DNA from: Glandiceps talaboti
Lineage: Eukaryota; Hemichordata; Enteropneusta; Spengelidae
Length of the DNA: 64,000 bases
Direction of reading: 5' to 3'
Assembly: GCF_964340395.1 (NCBI RefSeq)
Contig: NC_135567.1
Span: 18,480,306 to 18,544,305 of the forward strand
Position 1 is the first letter of the stretch. Each line of letters starts with the position of its first letter. The translations under genes and the position numbers were made by a program. The notes below the pieces were generated by a model, which ran no database searches, had not been told where the DNA came from, and saw only the letters and a list, made by a program, of their open reading frames with translations. Shown here piece after piece: positions 26,945 to 42,479 of this stretch.

Positions 26945-26975
<31 letters not shown>
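26527..26975. repeat. Compound microsatellite (GA)n, (CAGA)n, (CATA)n
   Basis: A GA block at 26527-26610, a CAGA block at about 26636-26719, then CAGA and long CATA blocks to 26975 with a short GCAGATATGCATACAG interruption near 26837. Confidence 0.97.
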
Positions 26976-28254
26976 GGATACTTATTTGACTGCAAGCATT
27001 AAATAAGAAAATAATTTTACATGGATTGACATTATCTACAGCGTACACTATACCCATACATTTCCAGTTTGTCTGTGGATTTGTGGATTTGTCGTCAAAC
27101 GGTTAAACAATATGGCGGTGGTGTTTTGATATTTTTACTCCATGTACTATTGTAGCCAGATCACTTTCTTTTTCAAATGTGTTCCAATGATTTCTATAAA
27201 TGTATACAAGATAAAATATAATGGTACCGTTTACTTGATTCGTTATGGATATCACCTATTGTATTTTCTGTGTAACCCACACTAGAAATTTGCAATCATT
27301 TGTAGTATGTGTCTCTTTTCTCCCGCCAAAACAATGTTACGTGAACCTTTTTCTATTTTTCTACTTTTTTTGACAACATAATAGCCTTTTTTTATGTTTA
27401 TTTATATACCGAAGGTTGATTTTTTAACATGATGATGGTATTACATAATTCCTGTCACCGTGAATTATACAACGGTGACACTATCGCAATAATTCTAGTT
27501 TTCGTTTCAAAAATGAAATTTCATGAATAATATCACAACTTTAATCTAATATTTTCAAATCAATCCATATTTATGGACTAATTTTATGATTCGGTTCCAA
27601 AATGAACTTGATATGATAAAATAATACTCATTTTTGTGCGAAAATATAGCTTTTGGAGGGAAAATGTATTTGACGATACAAGCTTAAACTGTTGTTAAAC
27701 ATGTCATTCTTATTTGCTCCAATGATCATAACCTATATAAAACATTTAAAACCACTGTCTTCTTAAATAGAATATATTTTTTGTTTCCTTGACAACGAAT
27801 CCCCGCCAAATTAATCACATTATCAACATTCATAGTATGATTGATTCTTTTTATACATTCACATCAGAATAACGGCGTGACTAACAGTTGGTCCGTTTTT
27901 GGATTACGCCCCTGTCTGAAAATTTAGGTACAAGCCCACCCCAACCCTCTCCCCATCCGAACTATACACCGTTATTAATTACACATGTTTACTTTTTTGT
28001 TACCAGTCGGAGATGACACAGTCACGTGGAAAGTGTTGTTTTCGTTGATATACATACATTGTATAATTTCAAAAGGATTTATTTCATTATCGTATTAAGA
28101 TCATTTTGTTATATAAGTCAGGATTAAAGCATTCAGATCACGATCTCTTACCAGGTCCCTAATTATACAGCTGGGTTGACGGTTGACTGAGGCACAGTCG
28201 TGGCACAGATCATATCACAACCCATCCCTTCCCTTCCCGAGCCCTCCATATACT

Positions 28255-28591
<337 letters not shown>

Positions 28592-29028
28592 TGCAAAACA
28601 ATTCTTATGTTAGTAATGCAATAATAGTCAATATACAGAGATAGACATATTGATTCATATATCAGCTCACGCTACTACTGACACATGTTTTTTGGCGGGA
28701 AAATACATTGTACCTGGTTTTGTAGAGTTGTCTTTTTTTGGATAGAAATGTCAAGTTCATCGTTACTAAATACTTTGTGAGGAGATTAACAGAGATTTTT
28801 TGTAAATTTAAATCTAATTTAACATCGTTGTCCTGGCAACGTCAATATGCAGGTGTCGTAGTGCAACATTTTGCATTATCAAGGTTGTCTGGTCTTAAAT
28901 AACAAAAATTGAAAATCTATCACAAAATCGTAGTCGATAGAAAAGCTAATCTTTCTAGCTAAACATTTTGTTCACGTACACAGTCTGATTGTTGTGTTGT
29001 ATAATAAAAATAAATAGTGTACGTTGCT

Positions 29029-29092
29029 AGTGGGACAAACGTTTTAATATATGTACAGGGGCCATGCTAGTGGGACAAACGTGTTTGTTTTG
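29029..29092. repeat. Short direct repeat
   Basis: GCTAGTGGGACAAACG occurs twice, about 45 bp apart. Confidence 0.8.
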
Positions 29093-29277
29093 TGTTTTTT
29101 TTGTTGTTTTTTTAAATTTTGGGCCGTTCTTTTGTATTTCTGTACGTTAAAGGGACACAGGCCGAGTTTATAATCTAATGACTCGATCAAATAAAACATT
29201 AACGCAAAATCATATTTGAACTATATTGTTGCGATGCATGTCTTCATTGTCATTGAAATCGTATTCTGACGTCATAA

Positions 29278-29646
29278 GACCTAACAAAATTGTGTGGTTT
29301 CGATTACACTCAATTTTACAATAAGTGGGGTAGGTAGATTTTTTTTTCATCCTTATACTAATCGATATTGTTTTCAAATGAGAGTGTCTAGTTAAGGTAG
29401 TTATGTTTTCCGTTGTTTTCCAAATGGTCTCTGTGTTATTGGTTTCTTCCCATCAGATGTACAGCTATTACAGATTGGAAGAACAGTTTATGTTGTCTTT
29501 TTTAAGTTGATGTGACTTTCTCGCGAGACTTCACAATTTTCGTGATTTTATTATTTTTTTGTCGAATATGTAAAAGAAAGTTTAGAGTCGGCAGTGAAAA
29601 ACTATGGGGTTGGGTAACCGGAAACCAACCATTTTTTAGGCCTAAG
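29278..29646 (+). repeat. Dispersed repeat family R1, copy 1
   Basis: A ~370 bp element with internal landmarks TGTGTGGTTTCGATTAC, GAGAGTGTCTAGTTAAGGTA, TCTCGCGAGACTTCACAATT and GGGTAACCGGAA. The right end has TTAGGCCTA, and TAGGCCTAA begins the left end of the copy at 49834, giving a possible 9 bp terminal inverted repeat. A second copy lies inverted at 31803-32155. It is non-coding and of unknown class; a MITE is the likeliest. Confidence 0.8.
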
Positions 29647-30150
29647 CAAATTTGATAGCATACTAGCGCTGTCCTCAACATTTTAGTATACGCATAATAA
29701 ATTACGTCATCAATATGTTTATGTAAATTATTCCTAAATGCCAGGTTTTAGCTCTGCCAATAGCAAGTGATGCTGAAATATACTTCAGTGAACAGAATAC
29801 AACAGGTACATGTTAATCTACAGCAAACAATTACGCCCTCGAAAAAAATGTATATTATCGGCTTGTGACCCTTCAACTTTGCAACAAAGGTATAGAAGGT
29901 GGAAAGGTCAAGGGAGGGATGAGGGATGACGGGTCGTCTGGACAGAATTTGAAACAAATTCAAGCACGTGAAAATTTTTCAAACTGAGTAAAGTGAATCT
30001 ATATTTATGGCTTCAATATGTAGTTAGCAATACTATATTGGCGCGAAATGAGAAGTGAATTACGTATGTCACGCGATGTTGACAAAAATATAACTCCATA
30101 TGAGGGCTGCACATAATCCGTCAACAAAATGTGTTTATGGTTTGTCATGT

Positions 30151-30375
30151 GACACACGACAAACTATAACAATTTATATTTCTAGTGAGCAGAAATATTC
30201 ACCAAATTTGAGAGAAAATTTTACATTTGACGACCAAAAGTGTTCATCAGCGAGGCAAATTTGACACACGACAAATTATAATAATTTGTATTTCTAGTGA
30301 GCAGAAATATTCACCAGATTGGTGAGAAACTTTTACATTTTTGACGACCAAAAGTGTTCATCGGCGAGTCAAATC
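30151..30375. repeat. Two-copy ~112 bp tandem duplication
   Basis: Each copy runs from GACACACGACAAA through TTTCTAGTGAGCAGAAATAT to GACGACCAAAAGTGTTCATC. The copies are over 85% alike by eye. Confidence 0.93.
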
Positions 30376-31802
30376 ATATTGAAATAAAATTACCAAGATT
30401 ATAACACATAGCAGTTCATTTCGATTTTTCGTTTCTCATCATAATACTTAGTATACACATTTCTGGTATGGAATTTTTTAACACAATTTTATCATTTTAA
30501 AGGATCACAAACTGAGTTTGTACAGTTTTTTTTTTATATAAATTAAAAAGACAAAATAAATACCCACTCCTCATCCATATGGCCACATACCTTTAAAAAT
30601 GGTTGTTGGTAAGTAGTTTACTCCAGTCAATAGATTATAAACTCAGCTTTTGTCATTTTAAGTTTGTAATATTTTGACGCAAATATTTAAACAGTTTAGG
30701 CTAAATGTCATATCATATTTAAGTCAGTTGAAATAACCGCCTCAGTTACAAAATACCAGCTATTCTGATAGAATCTAATTTTAAGGATAGAACTCTACTA
30801 GTAGCAAACGATGTCCCACATGGCATTACTAAAAATAACTTTGTATATTACAACCGTGACTCTACAGCTGATTGGTTATTTGAGGATGATAATATGATGC
30901 AGACGACACACAATGAAATCAATAAATGACACATTTTTAAAAACAGATGAATATTTTTTCAGTCATTTAAACATTTTTGTTAAGCTATAAATCATAGCAG
31001 TGTATAAGTGTTACATCCGGGTTAAATAGTCAAGCTCTCCGGTCTAGTTAGTGATGGCTGTTCTATTTTATAGAACCTAGTTACGTAAACAAACAAAATT
31101 TTACTTTTTGAAAAAAATTATAACCATTTTGATAATACAACCAAGGGTATTAAACCCATTAATGAAATTATACCAAAATAAAATATTTTAAATCTGTTTG
31201 TAGCAGGGTATAGTTTTAAATCAGACGAACTACAGTTTGATAAATTGAACTTGTTGAAGACCTTCCACAGAAATTTGAAATACATTTATGGCACTTTACC
31301 TGAATTTGATTATATATACATTTGATTTCACTTTCTCAGGGAGGTCTCTCGTGAAAGACCAAAACCCCGAATGAATATTTGTATTCACTCAATTTAGTTC
31401 CTGTGACTTGCCTTTTTACCAAACTAATTTAAAATGAATGCACTTTTTCGACGGTGCCGTAAAAAAGGCCGTGTTTTGCGACACTGAAAATGTTGAGGTA
31501 GAGTTTATATTTCCATGTGTATCTTGAATGCACTGCAAATTTCTCCTATCTTTAAACTATAACCACGTGCAAGTTTCAACCAATGGAAATGTACGTTTAA
31601 TAGTTTGTAATTTCATATCTATTTTTGGTGGGATAGTTTACAATAACATTAAAGACAACAAAAACAAATGCAAATGTAACAAAATGCAGACAGCTATGAA
31701 AAGTGCCTCTGTGTTATCTTTATTATGTCTATCTCATTATGAAACAGCGACCAGTCTCACTGATCTTGATACATTGTTTAATATTTGCATAAAACATGCT
31801 AC

Positions 31803-32155
31803 AAAATTGTTTAGTTCCGGTTACCCGACCCCACCTAGTTTTTCACGCCGACCCTAAACCTTTTTTTTACGTTTACGAAAAAAATTGATAAAATGACGAA
31901 AATTGTGAAGTCTCGCGAGAAATAGTGGATGCGGAGACTGAGATCAACTAAAAATACAATATAAAACTGTTCTTCCAATCTGTAATGGCTATACATCTGA
32001 TGAGAAGAAACCAATAACACAGAGACCGTATGGAAAACAACCGAAAACATAACTACCTGAACTAGACACTCACATATGAAAAAAATAAATATAAAATCTA
32101 TATTATTCTAATATTGAGCGTAATCAGAACAACACATTTTTTTATTAGGCCTAAA
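31803..32155 (-). repeat. Dispersed repeat family R1, copy 2 (inverted)
   Basis: The reverse complement matches the 29278-29646 copy over most of its length, including the CTCGCGAGA segment, the CAGATTGGAAGAACAGTTT segment and the GGGTAACCGGAA segment, with mismatches and indels. Copies 1 and 2 face each other about 2.15 kb apart. Confidence 0.8.
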
Positions 32156-33240
32156 GGAGAAAAAAATAGCGATACACATGGTTTGATTTACACTGAATAA
32201 TCTTTCATGACGAATTGTTGTGTCTTTAAGTCTCAGTGAATATTTTTCTTCCGAACACCGCTTTTTGGTTTTATGAATGTTGGATGAAAAAATTAAACAA
32301 AATGGTGACAGGCACTACAAATCAGCAGAGCTATTTGCACAAATATAAAACAAAAAACATACATTTGGTGTGATTTTTGAAATGTCCACAATGTCAAGGT
32401 CGATATTTCGTTTTGTCAATGTCAAATATTGCATCAAATTTATTGACAAGGACAAGCAAGGTATTTCTCACTATTACGAACGACTGCAGCACCAGCAACG
32501 TCCTATCGCAGAGAGTAAACAAAACTCAACCATCAAACATCTCCGGAGGTCTGTCGTCAAAACGGGTCTTCGCGCGTTATTCAATGTGTCGCTATATCTT
32601 TGTTTTAGTAAAATCCATTGCTAAACGCAATTTTCGTAATCTTTACTTTGAAGGTTTATTTTAACTTTCACGTATAGTTCAGTGTACATGTAACCAGTCA
32701 ACATGGTATGACCCATAATTTAATGGTCGTAAAATGTAAAAATTAGTTTTTTAAAATCTTGACACTGTCAAAAAAACTGCATATTCCGTCAATTTAAAAT
32801 GAAATTGTCTAGATATTGTAGAACAATGGACACGGTGAAAGTTCGACTAAAGGATCACAGACAGTTCATTGACATGCATGGTACAAATGTAGTGTCGTCA
32901 AAATTTTTGTTGTCCTAACCTTTTAGGCGGGAAAGTAAGAATAGTGCAAGAGACCTGCAGAATTAATATGATCAAAAAATAAACGAAAATAGAAAAATAC
33001 AAACACGGCTACGATCGATAACTACCGTTAAAATTAGAAATCCTGTCCTATACATGTGAATGCCATCTGATTCTAAAAACTAAACATTTTAGTGATACGT
33101 CAATTTGTATGTATTGCCGCTCATCGACCGTTTCGAAAAATGGCACGACAATTTGATAGGCAGTGATCAGAATTGTTTAATGTGGTTGTTTTACTTAAGT
33201 TAATGACCAACATTTCTATGAATAGCAGACAACAAATGGA

Positions 33241-33760
<520 letters not shown>

Positions 33761-34187
33761 GAGGTGATGTAGAGGGGCGTATTACGATAGGTCATCATGG
33801 GACAGAACAGAACAGAACTGTTTGTGTCTTTACAATGGGATAGAAGAATACAACAAGCAAACGCTTCTATTATATTACATTTTATGTGAATAATTCCAGA
33901 TAAGTTTATATATTGTTAGTATGTAATTATATACTTATCATGTGAAGATGTTTATACATAAATATGTATATAAAAAAAATAAGGAAACAATACTCGTAGT
34001 AGTCGTAGTATTGCATATTTCCACACTCGTCACGTGCTCTACATTTACAAGTTATACATCTGATATACTGTCAACTTTAATTTGTGCCCTGATGGTGATG
34101 GTTGGCGAGGTGGGGAGCATATTTGGCTTAATAACAATCTTTTGTACTAACAGAATGTAATTTCTTACCTTGGAAACTAAGACTTGC

Positions 34188-34352
34188 ACCTTACTTTTTT
34201 TCTTACTTTTTTTCTTCACTTTTTTATATTTTTTTTGTAGCATTCTTTAACTAAAATTCTTGGTGTCAAACACCTTACTTTTTTTCTTACTTTTTTCATT
34301 TTTTTGATTTTTTTTGTAGCATTCTTTAACTAAAATTCTTGGTGTCAAACAT
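34188..34352. repeat. Two-copy ~83 bp tandem duplication
   Basis: CACCTTACTTTTTTTCTTAC followed by TTTGTAGCATTCTTTAACTA and AAATTCTTGGTGTCAAACA occurs twice in a row. Confidence 0.92.
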
Positions 34353-34669
34353 TGTCGGATTTGACCTTTGAGCCGATAGTCGATATTCAAAACAGGAAGA
34401 ATTCTGTCAAGAATACAAAATTACCACAATATGCAAATGCATCTGGGATTTTATTGACATCTGCTAATTCTGATATTCAAACAGCTTGTTCTGCTAAGCT
34501 TTGGTTAATTTGAAGTGCAAATAGGACTTTCTGGTATTCATTTTATGGTTAAATGTCGTTGTGCACAGTATCACGTTAATTTCCGTTATAGCTGAATGCG
34601 TACAGTGCTTTACTTCCGAACACTTTCCGGTCAATAATTTACAGTCTGACACTTTTGTTGTTTTGCTAT

Positions 34670-35565
34670 AAATTTTTTGACGACTTTGTGGTGCATTTGG
34701 ATTGACATAATTTGTTGTTTTCTTTCTCAATTTTTGACGACTTTGTGGTGTATTTTGTAATTGTTTTGACGACTTTGTGGTGCATTTTGGATTGACACGT
34801 TTTGTTGTCTTGCTATTATTTTTTGACGACTTTGTGGTGCATTTTGTAATTTTTTTGACGACTTTGTGGTGCATTTTGGATTGACACGTTTTGCTGTAGT
34901 TTGCTATAAATTTTGGACGACTTTGTGGTGCATTTTGGATTGACATGTTTTGTTGTTTTGTTATCAATTTTGACAAATTTCTGATGGATTTTGGATTGAT
35001 ATATTTCGTTGATGTACTGTTCATTTTTGACTACATTCTGGTGTATTTTTGCTTGACACATTTTGTTTTACTGGAATATATTTTTGACGAACTTTTAGTG
35101 CTTAAAAAAATGATATACCATTTTTTCACACTTTTTACAACTTTGGGTCACACCTTTTGTTATTTTGCTGTAACCTTTTGCTCAGTTGACTTTCTGGTGA
35201 ATTTTGGATTGACACTTTTAGTTATGATATGACCTTTTGACGACAAGCTGGTGCATCTTTGGAAGACATGTTCTTTGTTCTTATGTTGTTTTGAATTGAA
35301 CACCATTTTGTTTTGCTGTCATACATTTTGGTACATTTTAGATTCAACATTGTGTTGTTTTGCCACCACAAGGTTTTTGTATTTTGGATAATTGACATTT
35401 TTCCATAGATTTTACTTATTTTTGCATTAAATGTTTGACGATTTTAGATTTACACATTTCATTGTTTTACTGTAAATGTTGACGATTTTCTGCTGCATTT
35501 TGGATTAAAACATTTTGTTGTTTTACATAAAATTTGACGACTTTATAGTGAATCTCGAATTGACA
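34670..35565. repeat. Degenerate minisatellite, unit ~57-60 bp (with ~32 bp short units)
   Basis: The unit is TTTGACGACTTTGTGGTGCA, then TTTTGGATTGACACGTTTTG, then TTGTTTTGCTATAAA. Best-conserved copies lie at 34675-34965, with progressively eroded relatives out to about 35565. A Lys-rich minus-strand reading frame at 34494-35024 is a by-product of the repeat. Confidence 0.88.
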
Positions 35566-35591
35566 GAATTTGTTGTTTTACTTCAAATTAT

Positions 35592-37051
35592 TGTACTATA
35601 CTATACTATACTATACTATCCTATACTATACTATGCCAAGCTATGCTATGCTATGCTATGCTACGCTATGCTATGCTATGCTATGCTATGCTAAGCTATG
35701 CTATACTATACTATACTATACTATACTATACTATACTATACTATACTACACTATACTATACTATACTATTACTATGCTATACTATACTATGCTATACTAT
35801 ACTATACTATTACTATGATATACTATACTATGCTATATATACTATACTATTTCTATGCTATACTATACTATGCTATACTATACTATACTATTACTATACT
35901 ATACTATGATATGCTATACTATACTATACTATTACTATGCTATACTATACTATACTATGATATGCTATACTATACTATACTATTACTATACTATACTATA
36001 CTATGCTATGCTATACTATACTATACTATGCTATGCTATGCTATGCTATGCTATGCTATGCTATGCTATACTATACTATGCTATGCTATGCTATGCTATA
36101 CTATACTATACTATACTATACTATACTATACTATACTATACTATACTATACTATACTATACTATACTATACTATACTATGCTATACTATACTAATACTAT
36201 ACTATACTATGCTATACTATACTATACTATACTATACTATACTATACTATACTATACTATACTATACTATACTATACTATACTATACTATACTATACTAT
36301 ACTATACTATACTATACTATACTATACTATACTATACCTTACTATACTATACTTTACTATACTATGCTATGCTATGCTATACTATACTATACTATACTAT
36401 GCTATACTAAACTATGCTATACTATACTATACTATACTATACTATACTATACTATACTATGCTATACTATACTATACTATGCTATACTATACTATACTAT
36501 ACTATGCTATACTATACTATACTATACTATACTATACTATACTATACTATGATATGCTATACTATACTATACTATACTATACTATACTATACTATACTAT
36601 ACTATACTATACTATACTATACTATACTATACTATACTATGATATGCTATACTATACTATACTATACTATACTATACTATACTATACTATACTATACTAT
36701 ACTATACTATACTATACTATACTATACTATACTATACTATACTATACTATACTATACTATGATATGCTATACTATACTATACTATACTATACTATACTAT
36801 ACTATACTATACTATACTATACTATACTATACTATACTATACTATACTATACTATACTATACTATACTATACTATACTATACTATACTATACTATACTAT
36901 ACTATACTATACTATACTATACTATGCTATACTATACTATACTATACTATGCTATACTATACTATACTATACTATACTATACTATACTATACTATACTAT
37001 ACTATACTATACTATACTATACTATACTATACTATACTATACTATACTATA
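35592..37051. repeat. 1.46 kb (CTATA)n pentanucleotide satellite
   Basis: Nearly 300 CTATA units, with CTATG variants concentrated in the first 700 bp and occasional 6 bp variants (GATATG, CTATTA). Long reading frames across it are meaningless because a pentamer repeat can stay open in every frame. Confidence 0.98.
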
Positions 37052-37322
37052 CACATTATTATTGTTTATATTTATCTCATATTTGTCATTCATAAAGTGG
37101 AATAAGTACACATACATACATTGACGTACTATGATAGGGATAATAGAGTATAAAATTAAAGTACAGTGACCTTTCTTCTACATCTTGTAATGAATCTTTG
37201 TAACCTCTATAAGCATCGTTAATCTTATACTCTTAATTTATAATTATAGAACGTCAGCCAAGAACACACACGGATTGTTATAACATTAGGTTATAGAAAG
37301 TGTCAGTGGAGTGTATACATGG

Positions 37323-37677
<355 letters not shown>

Positions 37678-38142
37678 TGTATACGACAATTGCCATATTT
37701 TAATATTGAACAAAATGAATTATAAGAAAACAAATCAATAAAAAAACACAATTCTACCCAACATATACTATCGCAGAGGGTGAATAAATACTTCTCAATG
37801 GAAATGGTACATTTTTCTTCTTGTTTTAACAGCTTTTTGTTTATGGTGGATAGGTGTTTTGATTTGGAAGGTCAAATGAGTGGAAACAAGTGTAAGTTGT
37901 GTAATCTGTGTTTAGTGTCTATAACTCATTGCTGTAGGTATCTTTACAACCATCTCCAGTGAATTAGTAGGACAACGTAGACATATGATTTAACACAAAG
38001 ACACCGCTCTACTCTATACGGTCACGACTGCAGTACTAATAACAATGAAGGTTCGATTTAGTTGATACTTGTTGTACAAGGCCATTATTTGACCTTGGAA
38101 TGTGTGTATATACAATGCCTGATTGATATACGTAATGTACAC

Positions 38143-38291
38143 GTATGTATGTATGTATGTATGTATGTATGTATGTATGTATGTATGTATGTATGTATGT
38201 ATGTATGTATGTATGTATGTATGTATGTATGTATGTGTGTATGTATGTATGTATGTATGTATGTATGTATGTATGTATGTATGTATGTATA
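38143..38291. repeat. (GTAT)n microsatellite
   Basis: About 37 units with one GTGT interruption near 38236. Confidence 0.97.
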
Positions 38292-38454
38292 CAGTTCTAT
38301 GTAGTTATAAACTTATATAAATAGTTATATATTCAGTTGTTTACTTTAACTTGAGGTTTATAAGAATAACACTACTCAATTAAACCTAGAAAATATACCA
38401 TATGTATATATTGATTTCAATAAATAAAATGTAATGTCAATTAATCCTCATCAG

Positions 38455-39062
38455 TCAACACAACACAACACAACACAACACAACACAACACAACACAACA
38501 CAACACAAAGCAACTCAACGAAACGCAACGCAACGCATCGCAACACAACACAACACAACACAGCTCAACACAACACAACACAACACAACACAACACAACA
38601 CAACACAACACAAAGCAACGAAACGCAACGCAACGCATCGCAACACAACACAACACAACACAACACAACACAACACAACACAACACAACGTACCATAACA
38701 TCAAACAACACAATATATAATACCACAACACAACACAACACAACACAACACAGCACAACATAACACAACACAACACAACACAACACAACACAACACAAAA
38801 CAACACAACACAAAATAACATCAAACAACACAATATATAATAACACAACACAACACAACACAACACAACACAGCACGACACAACACAACACAACACAACA
38901 CAACACAACACAACACAACATAACATCAAACAACACAATATATAATAACGCAACATAACATAACACAACACAACACAACACAACACAACACAACACAACA
39001 CAACACAACACAACACAATATACCATAACATGACATGAAACAAAACACAATAACACAACACT
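38455..39062. repeat. (CAACA)n pentanucleotide array, ~600 bp
   Basis: CAACA pentamers with two copies of an internal block containing CGAAACGCAACGCAACGCAT (near 38519 and 38615) and three copies of a block reading CATCAAACAACACAATATAT (near 38699, 38819 and 38925). The array therefore has higher-order duplications. Confidence 0.96.
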
Positions 39063-39599
39063 AATAGTCTATGATGAAATCACATTCTGTTCAACTACTC
39101 TACGTAACTTTGATAACAGCGCACTCACTCCCTTGGTTTGGAAATTACTAAAACTATGCCAAAGTACACATTTCAAATAGACATCTGGGACCACTTTTAA
39201 GGGATTGTCATGTTAAAGTTTGGAGTGGAGCTAAGTTTACACGTACTTTGGAAAACATTACTTGAAGTTATCAGCCCCCCCCCCCAACTCAATGATAACA
39301 CCCACTTACAAACACACAATCAAAATACCATTCAAGTGTTTTCCAAAAATATTTACCTCTTCTTGTTAGTGCGATTGAGATCTGATTTAACACAGTGAAA
39401 AAATTGCATCCGATTGTAATTTGATCTAATTCTTGGCTGCAAAATGGTTCTTTGCTACTAACACTGATGGATTCTGACATAGGATTTTTTTTACTTTCAC
39501 CACCTTGTTTTCTCTCTTGGAATTATAGAACGATAATTGTAAATATAGACATACTACATAACTTTGTGTAATTCAGCAAACAAATATCTGCCTCTTTAT

Positions 39600-39770
39600 G
39601 GTAATTCCATGACGTCGTAAAACACCAGGCTCTTTTGCGGTAACACGTCGTAAAAATACGAGACCTCTTTACAATAATACGGCGAAAACAGCCTGGGCTC
39701 TTTTACGGTAATATATTGTAAGGCCATGGGGTCTCATTTTGGCATTGTCGTAAAAATTTCAATGTCGCAG
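39600..39770. repeat. Degenerate short tandem repeat (CTCTTTTACGGTAA / CGTCGTAAAA)
   Basis: CTCTTTTGCGGTAA, CTCTTTACAATAA and CTCTTTTACGGTAA alternate with CGTCGTAAAA-like segments over about 170 bp, some three to four copies. Confidence 0.6.
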
Positions 39771-40229
39771 AAATAATATATTCAAATTGTACAATATTCT
39801 TGAGAGACATTTTACAATGGAGGGTATTGGCACGCAGGAATTAATAACCACATGGAAATATGTTAGCATTGTCTTGTTACTTTTGACATTGCTGCGTACA
39901 TCTGTTAATGTCGAATCAACCAAACTTGATATGTATGATTCGTCACTTCCGGTACATACGTGTTGTTTTCAGAAAATTGAAGCCATCGCTAACATACGTT
40001 GATGTGTCAGCGGAAAAGTCATTTCATCTTTTGATCAACATATGTTTTGGAAAAAAATGCACTTGTACCCCCCCCCCCCAGATTACCATGGTCTATCCCT
40101 TGAAGCTATTGTCAAACGTACAATGTAATGTCTCAGACTCAAAGGACATGATATCACAACCATTGCTATTAGATTTTATGGGGGTGAATCTCCAATTTAG
40201 AGGGAATAGACATAATGAAAGGGGAGGGA

Positions 40230-40396
40230 AACAGACAGACGGACAGACAGACACACACACAGACAGACAGACAGACACACACACACACGCACGCACACAC
40301 ACGCACACACACACATACATACATACATACATACATACATACATGCATGCATGCATGCATGCATGCATACATACATACATACATACATACATACAT

Positions 40397-40431
<35 letters not shown>

Positions 40432-40530
40432 TACATACATACATACATACATACAGACATACATACATACATACATACATACATACATACATACATACAA
40501 CCAAACAGACAGACAGACAGCCAGCCAGCC

Positions 40531-40583
<53 letters not shown>

Positions 40584-40602
40584 AAGACAGACAGACAGAC
40601 AC
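40230..40602. repeat. Compound microsatellite (CAGA), (CA), (CATA), (CAGA)
   Basis: CAGA and CA blocks, CATA blocks interrupted by CATG and CA runs, and a terminal CAGA block with a CAGC interruption. Confidence 0.97.
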
Positions 40603-42479
40603 TTAAAGACAACCAAGAGCGAGTAAGTTGTCATATAAGTGTTACTTGGAAATTCCATCTGAAAGAGATAATGCATCTAAACGGTTCTGTAAACCGCTAT
40701 TCTTTATTTTCTAAAACAACGTTGTGATCCATACATGCCGCTGAACCAGTCAAAACATATTACTCTTTGAGAGTGGGATCATAAGTTAGTGTGATGTGGA
40801 AATGCCATCTGAAAGGGAGAATCATTCAATATCATCTGATAAATTGGTTTAGATTCTATTTTTTTTCTAGAAGAGGATCATCACCCAGACATGCCACTGA
40901 ACTAGTCAGTCAAATGCATCCTACTCTCTGCACGGCGTGATTACATTTAAACAAATACAAGGACTGTGTGTGACATGATAAATTGTCATGGAAACTGAAT
41001 CATTCTTGAGTCATGTTGTGTTATCTTTTCCCATCTGGTACTTTGTGACGCAGCACACGAAAATGGCACATTAATAAGAAAAACTGTTATTATTATGTCA
41101 TAGCGAATTAAATGATGCTATCTACTACACTGACTACATTGAAATTCACCCGTTAACGATGTCTTCATAATGTTGTCAAGCGCCCCGCAGTTCCCGACAC
41201 TGCTTAGTTTGGAGCACGTCACACCACTTTGAAAAATGGTCTTTACCTTAGAACTGAGAGCTAGTCACGTGATAACCACCAACGAGAACACTTAGTCCCA
41301 TTTACTGCGTCTGAGAAATCATTAGCATTGTTTCGTCAGATGAATGAATGTTCGGGTGTGAAATTACAAACCGTTTTTGATTAATTCATGAATATAAACG
41401 CGTTATTGTGAATTTGCATCCAAGTACACGTGACTCATTGCGATTGCTTCCTCACAATGAATGTTTTTTTTTCAACAGGCGACAATTTTGATAAAAATTT
41501 TGGCGCGAAAATATGTCGCTAGGAAGAATAATCATGTTATATATCGTGATGTATGTTGTTATCTGTGTTGATGCCAATAGCTTTGACATCTACTGTAATT
41601 GATGTCTCAACATTCTCTCGATTTTATAGTCATAGAATTTTGGCGCCTATTTTGGGTAGACCAGACGACACATTTCTGCGACAATAAACAAAAGAAAATG
41701 AGAAAAAAAACACTAACAAAACACAACATTTGATAAAGAAATAAACAAATAAATAAAAGGACGGGATATGTAGATTTCAAAAAAAAGATGAAATAAGTAA
41801 TAAATAGGAATGAATTTTGTAATGCCTTTGGCTGTTTTAAAAGAATAATTTTCCATGTTCACTTTATATCAATATTAATAGAAATTTATGTATACAATCA
41901 CACTGAAGTAAGATTAGCTTTTTAAGAAACATGCTTCACTTGGGATCGGAGTGCTCGATACATAGCAACAATTTCCACGTGGCCAAGCTGTCTAATGACA
42001 TTGATAAAGCAGTTCATCGTCACCATAAGGTAAAAAAGTGTACCATTTATTTATCAATGTGAACCATATTTCAAAACTGTTGATTTTTAACTTCAATTTC
42101 AAATTATTGACAATAATGATCAGATCAATATGGAATTTTATACCCGATTCAATGTTTAAACAAGGTCATTCATAATTCATAGAATTTAAACATCTGATGA
42201 AGAAAATGTCTTGTCATAATTTAATAATTATAGTGAAATGTGAGCCGGACAAATTAAAGACAACAATATGAACTATCAGAATTTTCGACAAGTGCCATGC
42301 TTCTTACAATATCTGCTTTAATAGGATGCGTATCAAATTTACTATCGAAAGGACGGGAATTTTGAAGGATTTGGAAATGCTTTATGAACGTATGTCACTG
42401 AAAGGTATCTCTGCGTTTGAGGGGTTTAAAATTAAATTTCTTGTCTTGCCGCGGGCATTTTCGTAGTATTTTTGTATTT

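Noticed and set aside
34494-35024. Lys-rich 176-codon minus-strand frame
   Set aside because: Follows the degenerate 57 bp minisatellite; no start context, splice signals or recognisable domain.
35570-37124. 416-codon and related open frames in the CTATA array
   Set aside because: A five-base repeat without stop codons in any frame; no coding signal.
38441-39061. Cys/Val/Leu-rich 206-codon frame on the minus strand
   Set aside because: Product of the CAACA pentamer array.
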